From: Bacteroidetes bacterium UBA2322
GTDB lineage: Bacteria > Bacteroidota > Bacteroidia > Chitinophagales > UBA2359
Assembly (NCBI GenBank): GCA_002345145.1
Contig: DDVC01000090.1
Span: 1-18,068, forward strand
Direction: 5' to 3'
Length of the DNA stretch: 18,068 bases
Part shown: piece by piece, positions 1 through 7,192 of the stretch
Position numbering within the stretch: position 1 is the first letter of the stretch
How the letters are laid out: every line of letters begins with the position of its first letter
Position numbers and translations under genes: made by a program
The notes under the pieces: model-generated
Told to the model about the DNA's origin: nothing
The model's database searches: none
What the model saw: only the letters and a program-made list of their open reading frames with translations

Positions 1-133
1 ACTCATAACTCATAACTCATAACTCATAACTCATAACTCATAACTCATAACTCATAACTCATAACTCATAACTCATAACTCATAACTCATAACTCATAAC
101 TCATAACTCATAACTCATAACTCATAACTCATA
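1..133. repeat. Heptamer tandem array (ACTCATA)x19
   Basis: Nineteen perfect head-to-tail copies of the 7-mer ACTCATA start at the first base of the window, so the true length is unknown. The array ends 24 bp before the adenine deaminase start codon. The same heptamer occurs as 11 copies in the opposite orientation at 11892-11968. The unit length is not a multiple of three and the array lies outside any gene. Such short tandem repeats can change copy number by slippage; whether that matters here is not visible. Confidence 0.97.
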
Positions 134-157
134 AATTGCCCCAAAACAGCTTCTTTT

Positions 158-1804
158 ATGGAAGTACTCAACCACCTTGCCGGCAACATAGTAGATGTAC
201 TCAACCGCCGCATTTACAGCGCCCAAATGCAAATAGAAAACGGCATCATAGTTAGCATTACCCCCACCAACCAAACCTATCCGTATTACATTTTACCAGG
301 CTTTATTGATGCGCACGTACACATAGAAAGCTCCATGCTTACCCCCACCGAGTTTGCCCGATTAGCAGTGGTGCATGGAACCGTAGCCACCGTGAGCGAC
401 CCGCACGAAATAGCCAATGTGCTGGGCATACACGGCGTAGCCTATATGCTAAAAAATGCTGCTAAAACGCCCTTTAAATGCTATTTTGGCGCGCCCTCTT
501 GCGTGCCTGCCACTACCTTTGAAACAGCCGGAGCAATACTTAGCCCTGCCGATATAGCCTATCTTTTTGAGCAATATCCGCAAATTAAGTACCTATCGGA
601 AGTCATGAATTTTCCGGGCGTACTAATGAACGACCCCGAAATGATGCAAAAAATAGCCATTGCCAAACAATACGGTAAACCCATAGACGGTCATGCACCC
701 GGCTTGCGCGGCGCCGATGTTAAACGCTACATACAAGCCGGCATTACCACCGACCACGAGTGCTTTACCCTGCCCGAAGCGCTCGATAAACTCCAGCACG
801 GCATGAAAATCATCATCCGCGAAGGGTCGGCTGCCAAAAACTTTGAAGAACTGCACCCACTCATTTCTACCCATACCAATATGGTTATGCTGTGCAGCGA
901 TGATAAACACCCAAACGATTTGGTGCATGGTCATATAGACCAACTCATAAACCGCGCCCTCCAAAAAGGACACCAACTCATGAACGTGCTGCAATGTGCC
1001 TGCGTTAATCCGGCGCTGCATTACGGCTTAGAAGTAGGACTGCTGCAAACAGGGCAACCCGCCGATTTTGTTATAGTAGAAAACCTCCAACACATAAAAC
1101 CCACCGAAACCTATATAAACGGCATCAGAGTTGCCCAAAACGGTAAAACCAAACTCCCCTACCAACCCGAAAAAACCCCCAATAATTTTCATACACCACC
1201 CAAACAACCACAAGATTTTGCCATTAAAGCCTCCGGCAGCCACATTAAGGTAATAGAAGCCTTAGAAGGACAACTCATAACCCATGCTTTGCAATACGAT
1301 GTTAAAACCGATGAACAAGGCTTTGCCCTACCCGATGTAACCAACGACCTGCTAAAACTAACCGTAGTAAACCGATACCATAATAACCCCCCCGCAGTAG
1401 CATTCATCAAAAATTTCGGGTTAAAACGCGGCGCCATTGCTTCGTCTGTAGCACACGATTCGCACAATATCATTGCCTGCGGCGTTTCAGACCAAGATAT
1501 TTGCCATGCCGTAAACCTGCTCATAGAGCAAAAAGGCGGCTTAGCCGTAGCCGATAGCCAAAATAACATAGCCCAAGTATTACCCCTGCCCATAGCCGGC
1601 ATCATGAGCCCCCAAAACGGCTACGAGGTTGCCCAATTATACAACCACCTAAATGAACAGGTAAAACAATTAGGCACTCAGCTATACGCTCCCTATATGA
1701 CCCTCTCCTTTATGGCGCTGTTGGTTATTCCATACCTCAAACTGAGCGATAAAGGCTTGTTTGATGGTGAAAAATTTACCTTCACCCCCCTTTTTTCCAA
1801 TTAG
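158..1804 (+). CDS. ade: Adenine deaminase (adenine to hypoxanthine)
   Basis: A 548-residue metal-dependent amidohydrolase that deaminates adenine to hypoxanthine and ammonia in cytosolic purine salvage. Visible family marks are the metal-binding DAHVHIESSM (residues 51-60), the adjoining DPHEIANV (81-88), GHAPGLRG (178-185), the TTDHE segment (197-201), CSDD (246-249) with the following His, and PADFVIV (301-307) at the return to the beta-sandwich composite domain. The C-terminal part has the family's KRGAIASSVAHDSHN-type segment. Length is normal for bacterial Ade, and the ATG at 158 gives a complete N-terminus with no signal peptide. It lies 24 bp after the heptamer array, so any promoter must overlap or precede the repeats. 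No hairpin terminator was seen after it. The family assignment is firm. I did not find a second purine gene nearby. Confidence 0.95.
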   Translation: MEVLNHLAGNIVDVLNRRIYSAQMQIENGIIVSITPTNQTYPYYILPGFIDAHVHIESSMLTPTEFARLAVVHGTVATVSDPHEIANVLGIHGVAYMLKNAAKTPFKCYFGAPSCVPATTFETAGAILSPADIAYLFEQYPQIKYLSEVMNFPGVLMNDPEMMQKIAIAKQYGKPIDGHAPGLRGADVKRYIQAGITTDHECFTLPEALDKLQHGMKIIIREGSAAKNFEELHPLISTHTNMVMLCSDDKHPNDLVHGHIDQLINRALQKGHQLMNVLQCACVNPALHYGLEVGLLQTGQPADFVIVENLQHIKPTETYINGIRVAQNGKTKLPYQPEKTPNNFHTPPKQPQDFAIKASGSHIKVIEALEGQLITHALQYDVKTDEQGFALPDVTNDLLKLTVVNRYHNNPPAVAFIKNFGLKRGAIASSVAHDSHNIIACGVSDQDICHAVNLLIEQKGGLAVADSQNNIAQVLPLPIAGIMSPQNGYEVAQLYNHLNEQVKQLGTQLYAPYMTLSFMALLVIPYLKLSDKGLFDGEKFTFTPLFSN

Positions 1805-1942
1805 CCCAAGCCACAATTTCCCTCTCCTCCTACCCTGCCCCAAGTTGTTATGTTTACCACATCGGGTAATGATACTTATATGCCGGCAACCAACCCGTTT
1901 TAGCCGATAGTTGTTACTTGCAAAACCAAAATAGCTGCATCT

Positions 1943-2524
1943 ATGTCAGAATTTTCGCTCTATCTTCAATTAGGTTGGCAACATATAGCCAATTTAGATG
2001 CCTATGACCATTTAGTATTTATTACCGCCCTGTGCGCAGTTTATACAGTACGCCAGTGGAAACAACTCCTTATATTAGTAACAGCTTTTACCGTAGGACA
2101 CAGCATTACCCTTGCCTTAGCAGCGCTCAAATTAGTAACCCTGCCTACACAGGTAATTGAATTTTTAATTCCGGTTACCATTTTTATTACCGCCATCAAT
2201 AATGTGGTAACACAACCCATGTTGCACATAAATAGGGTAAAATTTACCTACCCCATCATCGTATTTTTCGGGCTTATTCACGGTTTAGGTTTTTCCAACT
2301 ACTTTACCGCACTGCTTGGGCAAGAGCAAAGCATAATAAAGCCGCTATTAGCATTTAACATAGGGCTCGAACTGGGGCAACTGCTCATTGTAGCAGTTGT
2401 ACTGGCAATAAGCAGCCTGCTTTTTCGTTTCTTTCAAACTCCGCAGCGCCATTGGAATTTGTTCATATCGGGCGCATCGGCAGGTATAGCCTTGGTCTTA
2501 ATGAAAGAAACAGTTTTTTGGTAA
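1943..2524 (+). CDS. HupE/UreJ-family membrane protein
   Basis: A 193-residue polytopic inner-membrane protein with about six hydrophobic segments. It matches the HupE/UreJ_2 family by its pattern of conserved His and acidic residues: GWQHI near residue 12, YDHLVF near 21, the VGHSITL block near 51, a GLIHGLGFSN block near 113, and FNIGLELGQ near 139. Members near hydrogenase or urease genes are thought to move nickel or cobalt. Here no such enzyme, SBP or cobalamin gene is adjacent, so the substrate cannot be inferred. The start ATG at 1943 is the only reasonable one. It follows ade by 138 bp with no terminator seen, so co-transcription is possible but not shown. Family call is confident; transport function is inferred. 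Confidence 0.85.
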   Translation: MSEFSLYLQLGWQHIANLDAYDHLVFITALCAVYTVRQWKQLLILVTAFTVGHSITLALAALKLVTLPTQVIEFLIPVTIFITAINNVVTQPMLHINRVKFTYPIIVFFGLIHGLGFSNYFTALLGQEQSIIKPLLAFNIGLELGQLLIVAVVLAISSLLFRFFQTPQRHWNLFISGASAGIALVLMKETVFW

Positions 2525-2612
2525 TTTCCCATTACATACCAAATTTTATTGCCAAAAATCAAACTTTATGCACCAAAATCTGTTTTTCGCAAAATAAAAA
2601 TAAATGTAAGCA

Positions 2613-2642
2613 TTGTTTCCAAGAAAAAAAATGGCAACTTTG
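2613..2642 (+). promoter_or_regulatory. Candidate Bacteroidota promoter (TTG-N19-CAACTTTG)
   Basis: TTG at 2613-2615, a 19-nt spacer and CAACTTTG at 2635-2642 match the TTG / TAnnTTTG pattern with one mismatch. No long gene starts soon after it; the acyl-CoA dehydrogenase ATG is about 390 bp away. It might serve that gene with a long leader or be a relic. Confidence 0.35.
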
Positions 2643-2773
2643 CACAACCTTTCCAATAAAACAAAATCTTTTTAATGCAACCGCATTATTCCATACAATT
2701 CACCATTGTTAATTAACACAACCAGCCTGCTACCGCCTTTTCATTCCAAGCCACATTTTGGCAATCTTTGTAT

Positions 2774-2961
2774 CTACTTACCCCGTGTCTGGTCTTAACT
2801 AAATTCCTTGTGATAACCACAAAGTTAGCCCACAAATACGCCATAAACCTGCAATTTTTCAAAAATCTGTGCAAATCAGCCATATCCGCGTTATCCGTGT
2901 GCCAATTGCTGCCATAAATCTTACCAATTTAGTCTGCAAATACACCATAAATTTGAATTGC
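2774..2961. repeat. Dispersed intergenic repeat, copy A (module order 1-2-3)
   Basis: Three modules recur in the gap at 16204-16385. Module 1 (2774-2810) contains CTACTTACC...CTAACTAAATTC-like sequence. Module 2 (2861-2906) contains GCAAATCAGC and GTTATCCGTGTG. Module 3 (2917-2961) contains AATCTTACCAATT and CTGCAAATAC. Each pair is visibly similar but not identical. No open reading frame or transposase accompanies it. Confidence 0.75.
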
Positions 2962-3028
2962 AAACAAGTACTTAAGTAGTTACCAATCTTTCACACCACA
3001 GTAAGCATACCAACCCACCTTAAAAGTT

Positions 3029-4660
3029 ATGAAATCACCTTACTTCACTTCTGAACATGAACTGTTTCGCCAAACGGTGCGGCAGTTTATAGAAACCGAA
3101 GTAACACCCCATGCAGCCGAATGGGAAGAAAAAGAACAAATACCCCGCCACATTTGGGAGCGTATGGGTGAGTTAGGATTTTTAGGGTTAATGTATCCCG
3201 AACAATACGGCGGCTCAGCAGCCAATTTTTTCTACTCAGTAGTGTTTACCGAAGAAATAAGCCGCAGCCTTATGGGCGGTTTTTGCGCAGCGCTTGGCGT
3301 ACATCAGTACATGGCAACCGCCCACCTTGCCGGCGCCGGCAGCCACCAGCTTAAACAACAATACCTTGCACCGGCAATTGCCGGTAAAAAAATAGCCGCC
3401 TTAGCCATTTCTGAACCCGGCGCCGGCTCCGATGTAGCCGGCATACGCACTACCGCCGTAAAACAAGGCAATGAATACGTAATTAACGGCTCCAAAATTT
3501 TTATTACCAACGGCGTTTATTCCGATTTTGTGGTGGTAGCCTGCAAAACCAACCCCAACGCAGGCGTGGCAGGCATAAGCCTTATTATTGTTGACCGAAA
3601 TACGCCCGGCTTTACCGCCAACAAACTCAAAAAAATGGGTTGGTACAGCTCCGATACCGGCGAACTTTTTTTCGACAACGTGCGCGTACCCGCCTCTAAC
3701 CTCATAGGACAAGAAGGCAACGGGTTTTACTATATTATGGACAGTTTTCAGTTAGAGCGACTTATTGCCGCCATAGGCTCAGTGGCTGCCGCCGAGGTAG
3801 GTTTGGAAGCCACCCTCAAATACATGAACGAGCGCGAAGCCTTTGGACGAAAAATTAACAAATACCAAAGCATACGCCACGATATTGCCAACCTTGCCAC
3901 TGAAATAGAAGCCGCCAAACAGTTTACCTACTACACCGCGTGGCTGTTTGAGCAAGGCGAGTTTGCAGTTAAAGAGTGTTCTATGATAAAACTGCTTACC
4001 AGCGAACTGGCTAAAAAAGCTGCCGATGTTTGCCTCCAATTTTTTGGCGGTTATGGTTATATGGAAGAGTACCCCATTGCCCGCATGTATAGAGATGCCC
4101 GCGTGGGCACCATTGCCGGCGGCACTTCGCAAATTATGCGCGAAATCATAGCAAAGATGGTTATTGACGACGTATCTTACCGCCCCGCTTACGCCGAAAC
4201 CACCCACACCGCCCAAGCCGATACGCAAAATACTACAACAACTACCCCCGCTCCGGCAAATACCGAGCAGCATACAACAACAACTTCTACCGATATTCAA
4301 CAACCCCAAAACATACATAACATGACTTCTACTCCCCAAACGGCACGCGAAATTGTGATGTCGCTTTCGGAAAGATTAAAAACCTACAAAGTTGCTCCCG
4401 ATTATTCAACGGTGGTGCATTTTGACCTGCTGGGCGATAACGGCGGTAAGTTTACCGTTGCCATTGATAACAGCGTTTGCACCGTTGCCGAAGGACATGT
4501 AGGCGAGCCAAAGTGCGTAATTACTGCCAAAGACAAAGACTACGAAGATTTGGAACTTGGCAGGTCAAACCCCCAAATGGCAGTTTTAATGGGTAAAATT
4601 AAACTGAGCAACATGGGCGAAATGATGACCTTTTCGGGCTTATTTAAGCGCTTGTACTAA
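3029..4660 (+). CDS. Acyl-CoA dehydrogenase with C-terminal SCP2 domain
   Basis: A 543-residue fusion. Residues 1 to about 390 form a complete flavin-dependent acyl-CoA dehydrogenase, which oxidises an acyl-CoA to the trans-2-enoyl-CoA. Visible marks are AISEPGAGSD (126-135), FITNG (158-162), REAFGRKI (269-276), QFFGGYGYMEEYP (337-349) and TIAGGTSQIMREI (361-373). The usual Glu before GTSQI is Gly, as in the long-chain/isovaleryl-type enzymes, where the base lies in an LERL segment; here E243 of QLERLIA is the likely base. A Thr/Gln/Pro-rich linker (about 391-432) leads to an SCP2-type sterol/lipid-carrier domain (about 434-543) with the typical PKCVITAKDKDYEDL and KIKLSNMGEMM stretches. No signal peptide is present, so it is cytosolic. 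Met432 could permit separate translation of the SCP2 domain. A terminator follows. Substrate unknown. Confidence 0.93.
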   Translation: MKSPYFTSEHELFRQTVRQFIETEVTPHAAEWEEKEQIPRHIWERMGELGFLGLMYPEQYGGSAANFFYSVVFTEEISRSLMGGFCAALGVHQYMATAHLAGAGSHQLKQQYLAPAIAGKKIAALAISEPGAGSDVAGIRTTAVKQGNEYVINGSKIFITNGVYSDFVVVACKTNPNAGVAGISLIIVDRNTPGFTANKLKKMGWYSSDTGELFFDNVRVPASNLIGQEGNGFYYIMDSFQLERLIAAIGSVAAAEVGLEATLKYMNEREAFGRKINKYQSIRHDIANLATEIEAAKQFTYYTAWLFEQGEFAVKECSMIKLLTSELAKKAADVCLQFFGGYGYMEEYPIARMYRDARVGTIAGGTSQIMREIIAKMVIDDVSYRPAYAETTHTAQADTQNTTTTTPAPANTEQHTTTTSTDIQQPQNIHNMTSTPQTAREIVMSLSERLKTYKVAPDYSTVVHFDLLGDNGGKFTVAIDNSVCTVAEGHVGEPKCVITAKDKDYEDLELGRSNPQMAVLMGKIKLSNMGEMMTFSGLFKRLY

Positions 4661-4709
4661 TCCTACCGCTTAAGTTGGTCTTTCATATTCTAAAGTTGAG
4701 TTTTGTATC

Positions 4710-4738
4710 AGACCTGCCTTTTTTGGCAGGTCTTTTTT
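4710..4738 (+). terminator. Rho-independent terminator after the acyl-CoA dehydrogenase gene
   Basis: A 9-bp perfect stem, AGACCTGCC (4710-4718) and GGCAGGTCT (4725-4733), closes a T6 loop and runs into a T tract ending at 4738. It lies 50 bp after the acyl-CoA dehydrogenase stop and only 10 bp before the DUF1801 start codon. Confidence 0.9.
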
Positions 4739-4748
4739 GTTGATTACC

Positions 4749-5129
4749 ATGCACCCTTGTTTACAATTTATATACGCCTGCCCGCAGCCGCAGCAAAACA
4801 TTATGCTGTTGCTGCACAACCTTATTACCTCTTTTCCGGGGGTAAGCGGTAAAATTAGCTACAAAGTACCTTTTTATTACCGAAAATCGTGGGTTTGCTA
4901 TCTCAATCCGGTTAAGCATAACCACGTAGAGCTTTGCTTTGTGCGGGGCAACGAACTTGCCAACCAACAACAACTGCTGCAAGCCAACGGACGCAAGCAA
5001 GTGAGCGGCATAATGCTTACCCATGCCGATACCCTGCCCTTAGAAGCCATAACCGAACTCCTGCAAGAAGCCTTTTTGTTAGACGAAAAAATGCCCTACA
5101 AAAGCAAACGCAAGCGCTCAGACTTTTGA
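4749..5129 (+). CDS. DUF1801 (YdhG-like) domain protein
   Basis: A 126-residue soluble protein resembling the DUF1801 family. The marks are an N-terminal helix region ending in LLHNLITSFPGV, the ISYKVPFYYRKSWVCYL strand-turn segment with its YK-P-Y pattern, NHVELCFVRG, and a C-terminal helix ending LLQEAFLLDE, followed by a Lys/Arg-rich tail. The frame can be extended to a TTG at 4737, but that codon lies in the terminator T tract, so the ATG at 4749 is preferred. The 3' end overlaps the convergent ABC ATPase gene by 12 bp. The family has no firmly known biochemical role. The position just after a strong terminator leaves no clear promoter. Confidence 0.75.
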   Translation: MHPCLQFIYACPQPQQNIMLLLHNLITSFPGVSGKISYKVPFYYRKSWVCYLNPVKHNHVELCFVRGNELANQQQLLQANGRKQVSGIMLTHADTLPLEAITELLQEAFLLDEKMPYKSKRKRSDF

Positions 5130-5939
5130 AGCTGCCGAAATAGCATCTACCTTCACCATCAGGTCTTCGGTATAATGCACCAATTCTTCAAATCGGGGAG
5201 TGCGTTTAATAAACCTATCGCGGCGGTAGGGCAAATCAACATAAATATGCTCAACAATTTGCCCGGGATTGGCGCGCATAATATAAATATCATCGCCTAA
5301 ATAAACCGCTTCCGAAATATCGTGCGTAACAAAAATAATAGTAGGGTGAACCTCATACCAAATTTGCAGGAGCATGTCTTGCATAGATAATCGGGTATTC
5401 ACATCTAATGCGCCAAACGGTTCGTCCATGAGCAAAATTCGGGGGCTTGCCAGCAAACTTCGGGCAATAGCTACCCGTTGCAGTTGTCCGCCCGAAAGCG
5501 TAGGATATTGGGCGTATTTATTTTCATGCCCTTTGAGCCCTACTTTCTGAATCATATCCATGGCTTTTTCTTCGCGCTCTTTTTTAGATACGCCTTGGTA
5601 GTAAAGCCCCAGCGCCACATTTTCCAAAACAGTGAGCCAAGGTAAAGAAGAATACTTTTGAAAAACCATGCCCACGCGGTCTGTTTCTATGCGTTTTCTG
5701 CCGTATAAATTTACCTCGCCCGATGTAGGTTTTTGCAAGCCCGATATATAACGGAGTATGGTGCTTTTACCGCACCCCGATGCACCCAGTATCACCACAA
5801 ACTGCCCTTGGTTGGGTTTATCTTCTATAAGCAGGTTAAAGTCTTTCAGCACTACCACCTTGCCATTGTCGTAGGTTTGGTTTATGTTTTTGAGGTTTAC
5901 AATGTCTTCGCGGTGGGTATCTATAAAATAGTGGCTCAT
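5118..5939 (-). CDS. ABC transporter ATP-binding protein, nitrate/sulfonate/taurine type
   Basis: A 273-residue nucleotide-binding subunit of an importer. Motifs are complete: Walker A GASGCGKST (52-60), Q-loop near VFQKYSSLPWLTV (92-104), signature LSGGQLQR (148-155), Walker B ILLMDEPFGALD (168-179) and H-loop His206 in FVTHDISEA. The PWLTVLENVALGL and MDEPFGALD patterns place it in the SsuB/TauB/NrtD group. It would sit on the inner face of the membrane with the permease encoded 17 bp upstream on the same strand (5957-7192), which points to one operon. The ATG at 5939 gives a normal N-terminus. Its 3' end overlaps the DUF1801 gene tail-to-tail. The substrate cannot be told from the ATPase. 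Confidence 0.93.
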   Translation of the reverse strand: MSHYFIDTHREDIVNLKNINQTYDNGKVVVLKDFNLLIEDKPNQGQFVVILGASGCGKSTILRYISGLQKPTSGEVNLYGRKRIETDRVGMVFQKYSSLPWLTVLENVALGLYYQGVSKKEREEKAMDMIQKVGLKGHENKYAQYPTLSGGQLQRVAIARSLLASPRILLMDEPFGALDVNTRLSMQDMLLQIWYEVHPTIIFVTHDISEAVYLGDDIYIMRANPGQIVEHIYVDLPYRRDRFIKRTPRFEELVHYTEDLMVKVDAISAASKV

Positions 5940-5956
5940 GTTTGTAGGGTTGTAGC

Positions 5957-7192
5957 TTATTTTGTTTGATGTTTATAGGGAAACAGCAGGCGGTCGAGCA
6001 GGGTAAAAAGTTTATCCTGAATAAACCCGATGAGTATGATGATAAGCAAAATGGCAAATACTTTGTCTATGCGGCTCATTCGGGCAGATTTAAAAGCCAG
6101 CGCTCCAATACCGCCGGAGTTGGCATTTACCAATTCTGCCACAATGATATACGTCCACGAAATAGCTACCAGCACCCTAATATCATCGGCTACTTTTGAT
6201 ATAACCGCCGGTATAAATACGGTGCGTATTTGCTGCCATTTAGTAGCGCCCAATGTGTAAGCTGTTTGCTGGTACACATTGTCCACATCATCTATGCGTT
6301 GCACAATAACCGGAAGCAGGTAAACAAAAATGCCAAAAGCCAAAAACTGCACCTTCATGGCAGTGCCTATGCCAAACCACGCTATAAACAAACCGGTAAC
6401 AGCCGTAAGCGGCACAAACCTAAGCGCATCTATGCTGCGGTTAAACAAGGCTCTAAACAACGGAAACAACCCGATGAAAAAGCCCAAAGGCAAAGAAATT
6501 AAAATGGCTATTAAATAACCCGTTAAGTTGAGGTAAACCGAAAAAGCAGTATTGGCAAGCAGGTTATCTTTTGCAAACAGCTCTTTAAACGAAGCCAACA
6601 CCGCCAAGGGCGAGGGCAGCAGCGAGTTGCTTATCCAGTCTTGTTTAACGGCAAAACTAATTTTATCCTGCGTAATGGTTACAGTATTTACCTCGCCCAC
6701 CAAGTTGGGTACAATTTCGGGCGTTTCGCTTTCGGCATAAAAAGCATCGTTAATAATGGCGCTGCCGGTAAACTCTGATAGGTTTTGCAGCATTTCGGCT
6801 TTATTGCCCTGCGGCATAGCCACCACCAAATTTACATTAGCAACTGAATCGGCAAGCGATTGCACAGAGCGGCGGTTGGGCTCGGAGGTAATGAGCAAAA
6901 CCGGCTCGCCGTTGTTGTTAAAATCGGTTATAATGGGCTGCAAATCGGCAGGGGTAAATACCGGGCGGTCGTATAGTATAATGCGCGCATTTTGCAGGGT
7001 TGTGGCTTTTTGTGTATTGAGGTAAACATTAAGCCTATCGGCGCCATACTCGGCTTTTCGGGTAGTGCTGATAGAGGCAACCAACTGCCACAATAAAAGC
7101 AGCAACAATACGCCGCCTATTTCAATCATGGTATGGGTAGCGCGGGGCAGTTTACCTCTTAACCTAAATAACTCTTTGGCTGTTTCGCTCAT
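5957..7192 (-). CDS. ABC permease with GroEL apical-domain-like insert
   Basis: A 411-residue membrane subunit, about 140-150 residues longer than SsuC/TauC permeases. Residues about 22-42 form a first membrane helix. Residues about 52-180 are soluble and outside the membrane if the N-terminus is cytoplasmic. The usual permease core then resumes with LLPSPLAVL (191-199) and further helices. The EAA-type coupling loop is AYTLGATKWQQI...P (311-328), and the C-terminal region has VAELVNANSGGIGAL. The insert reads like the GroEL apical domain: ILYDRP, DLQPII, GEPVLLI, KAEMLQNLSEFTGSAII and VTITQD align in order with ILLADKK, LPVL, GKPLLII, KAMLQDIATLTGGTVI and VVINKD. It is transcribed ahead of the ATPase gene. 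Transport role is firm, insert homology is by eye but strong, and the substrate is unknown. Confidence 0.9.
   Translation of the reverse strand: MSETAKELFRLRGKLPRATHTMIEIGGVLLLLLLWQLVASISTTRKAEYGADRLNVYLNTQKATTLQNARIILYDRPVFTPADLQPIITDFNNNGEPVLLITSEPNRRSVQSLADSVANVNLVVAMPQGNKAEMLQNLSEFTGSAIINDAFYAESETPEIVPNLVGEVNTVTITQDKISFAVKQDWISNSLLPSPLAVLASFKELFAKDNLLANTAFSVYLNLTGYLIAILISLPLGFFIGLFPLFRALFNRSIDALRFVPLTAVTGLFIAWFGIGTAMKVQFLAFGIFVYLLPVIVQRIDDVDNVYQQTAYTLGATKWQQIRTVFIPAVISKVADDIRVLVAISWTYIIVAELVNANSGGIGALAFKSARMSRIDKVFAILLIIILIGFIQDKLFTLLDRLLFPYKHQTK
6653..7039 (-). other. GroEL apical-like domain inside the permease
   Basis: Codons about 52-180 of the permease. The order of strands and helices follows the chaperonin apical domain. 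Helix H would correspond to the RRSVQSLADSV region (residues 107-117) and helix I to NKAEMLQNLSEFTG (130-143); in GroEL these two helices bind unfolded substrate and GroES. The GroEL loop with APGFGDRR is shortened to MPQGN. No ATP-binding equatorial or intermediate domain is present, so it could only act as a passive binding module. The homology is read by eye; the function is inference. Confidence 0.75.

Larger units (their letters stand above)
2525..3028. other. Non-coding gap with orphan promoter-like site and dispersed repeat
   Basis: About 500 bp with no convincing gene. It is AT-rich at the left, holds a promoter-like site near 2613-2642 followed by a 13-codon open frame (2675-2716), and then a modular repeat (2774-2961) related to one at 16204-16385. 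The last 67 bp lead into the acyl-CoA dehydrogenase gene without an obvious promoter match. Confidence 0.7.

Noticed and set aside
1..133. CRISPR array
   Set aside because: The 7-bp units are contiguous with no spacers, so this is a simple tandem repeat.
2452..2712. 86-codon + strand frame overlapping the end of the HupE-like gene
   Set aside because: It begins with a TTG inside the HupE-like gene in another frame, then runs through AT-rich non-coding DNA; no domain or signal is visible.
3779..4339. 186-codon - strand frame opposite the acyl-CoA dehydrogenase gene
   Set aside because: It lies fully antisense to a well-supported gene, and its Gly/Ser/Cys-rich content mirrors the linker codons on the other strand.
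6653..7039. Insert as a fused substrate-binding protein domain of the NMT1/SsuA type
   Set aside because: It is too short for a bilobed binding protein and its motif order follows the chaperonin apical domain instead.
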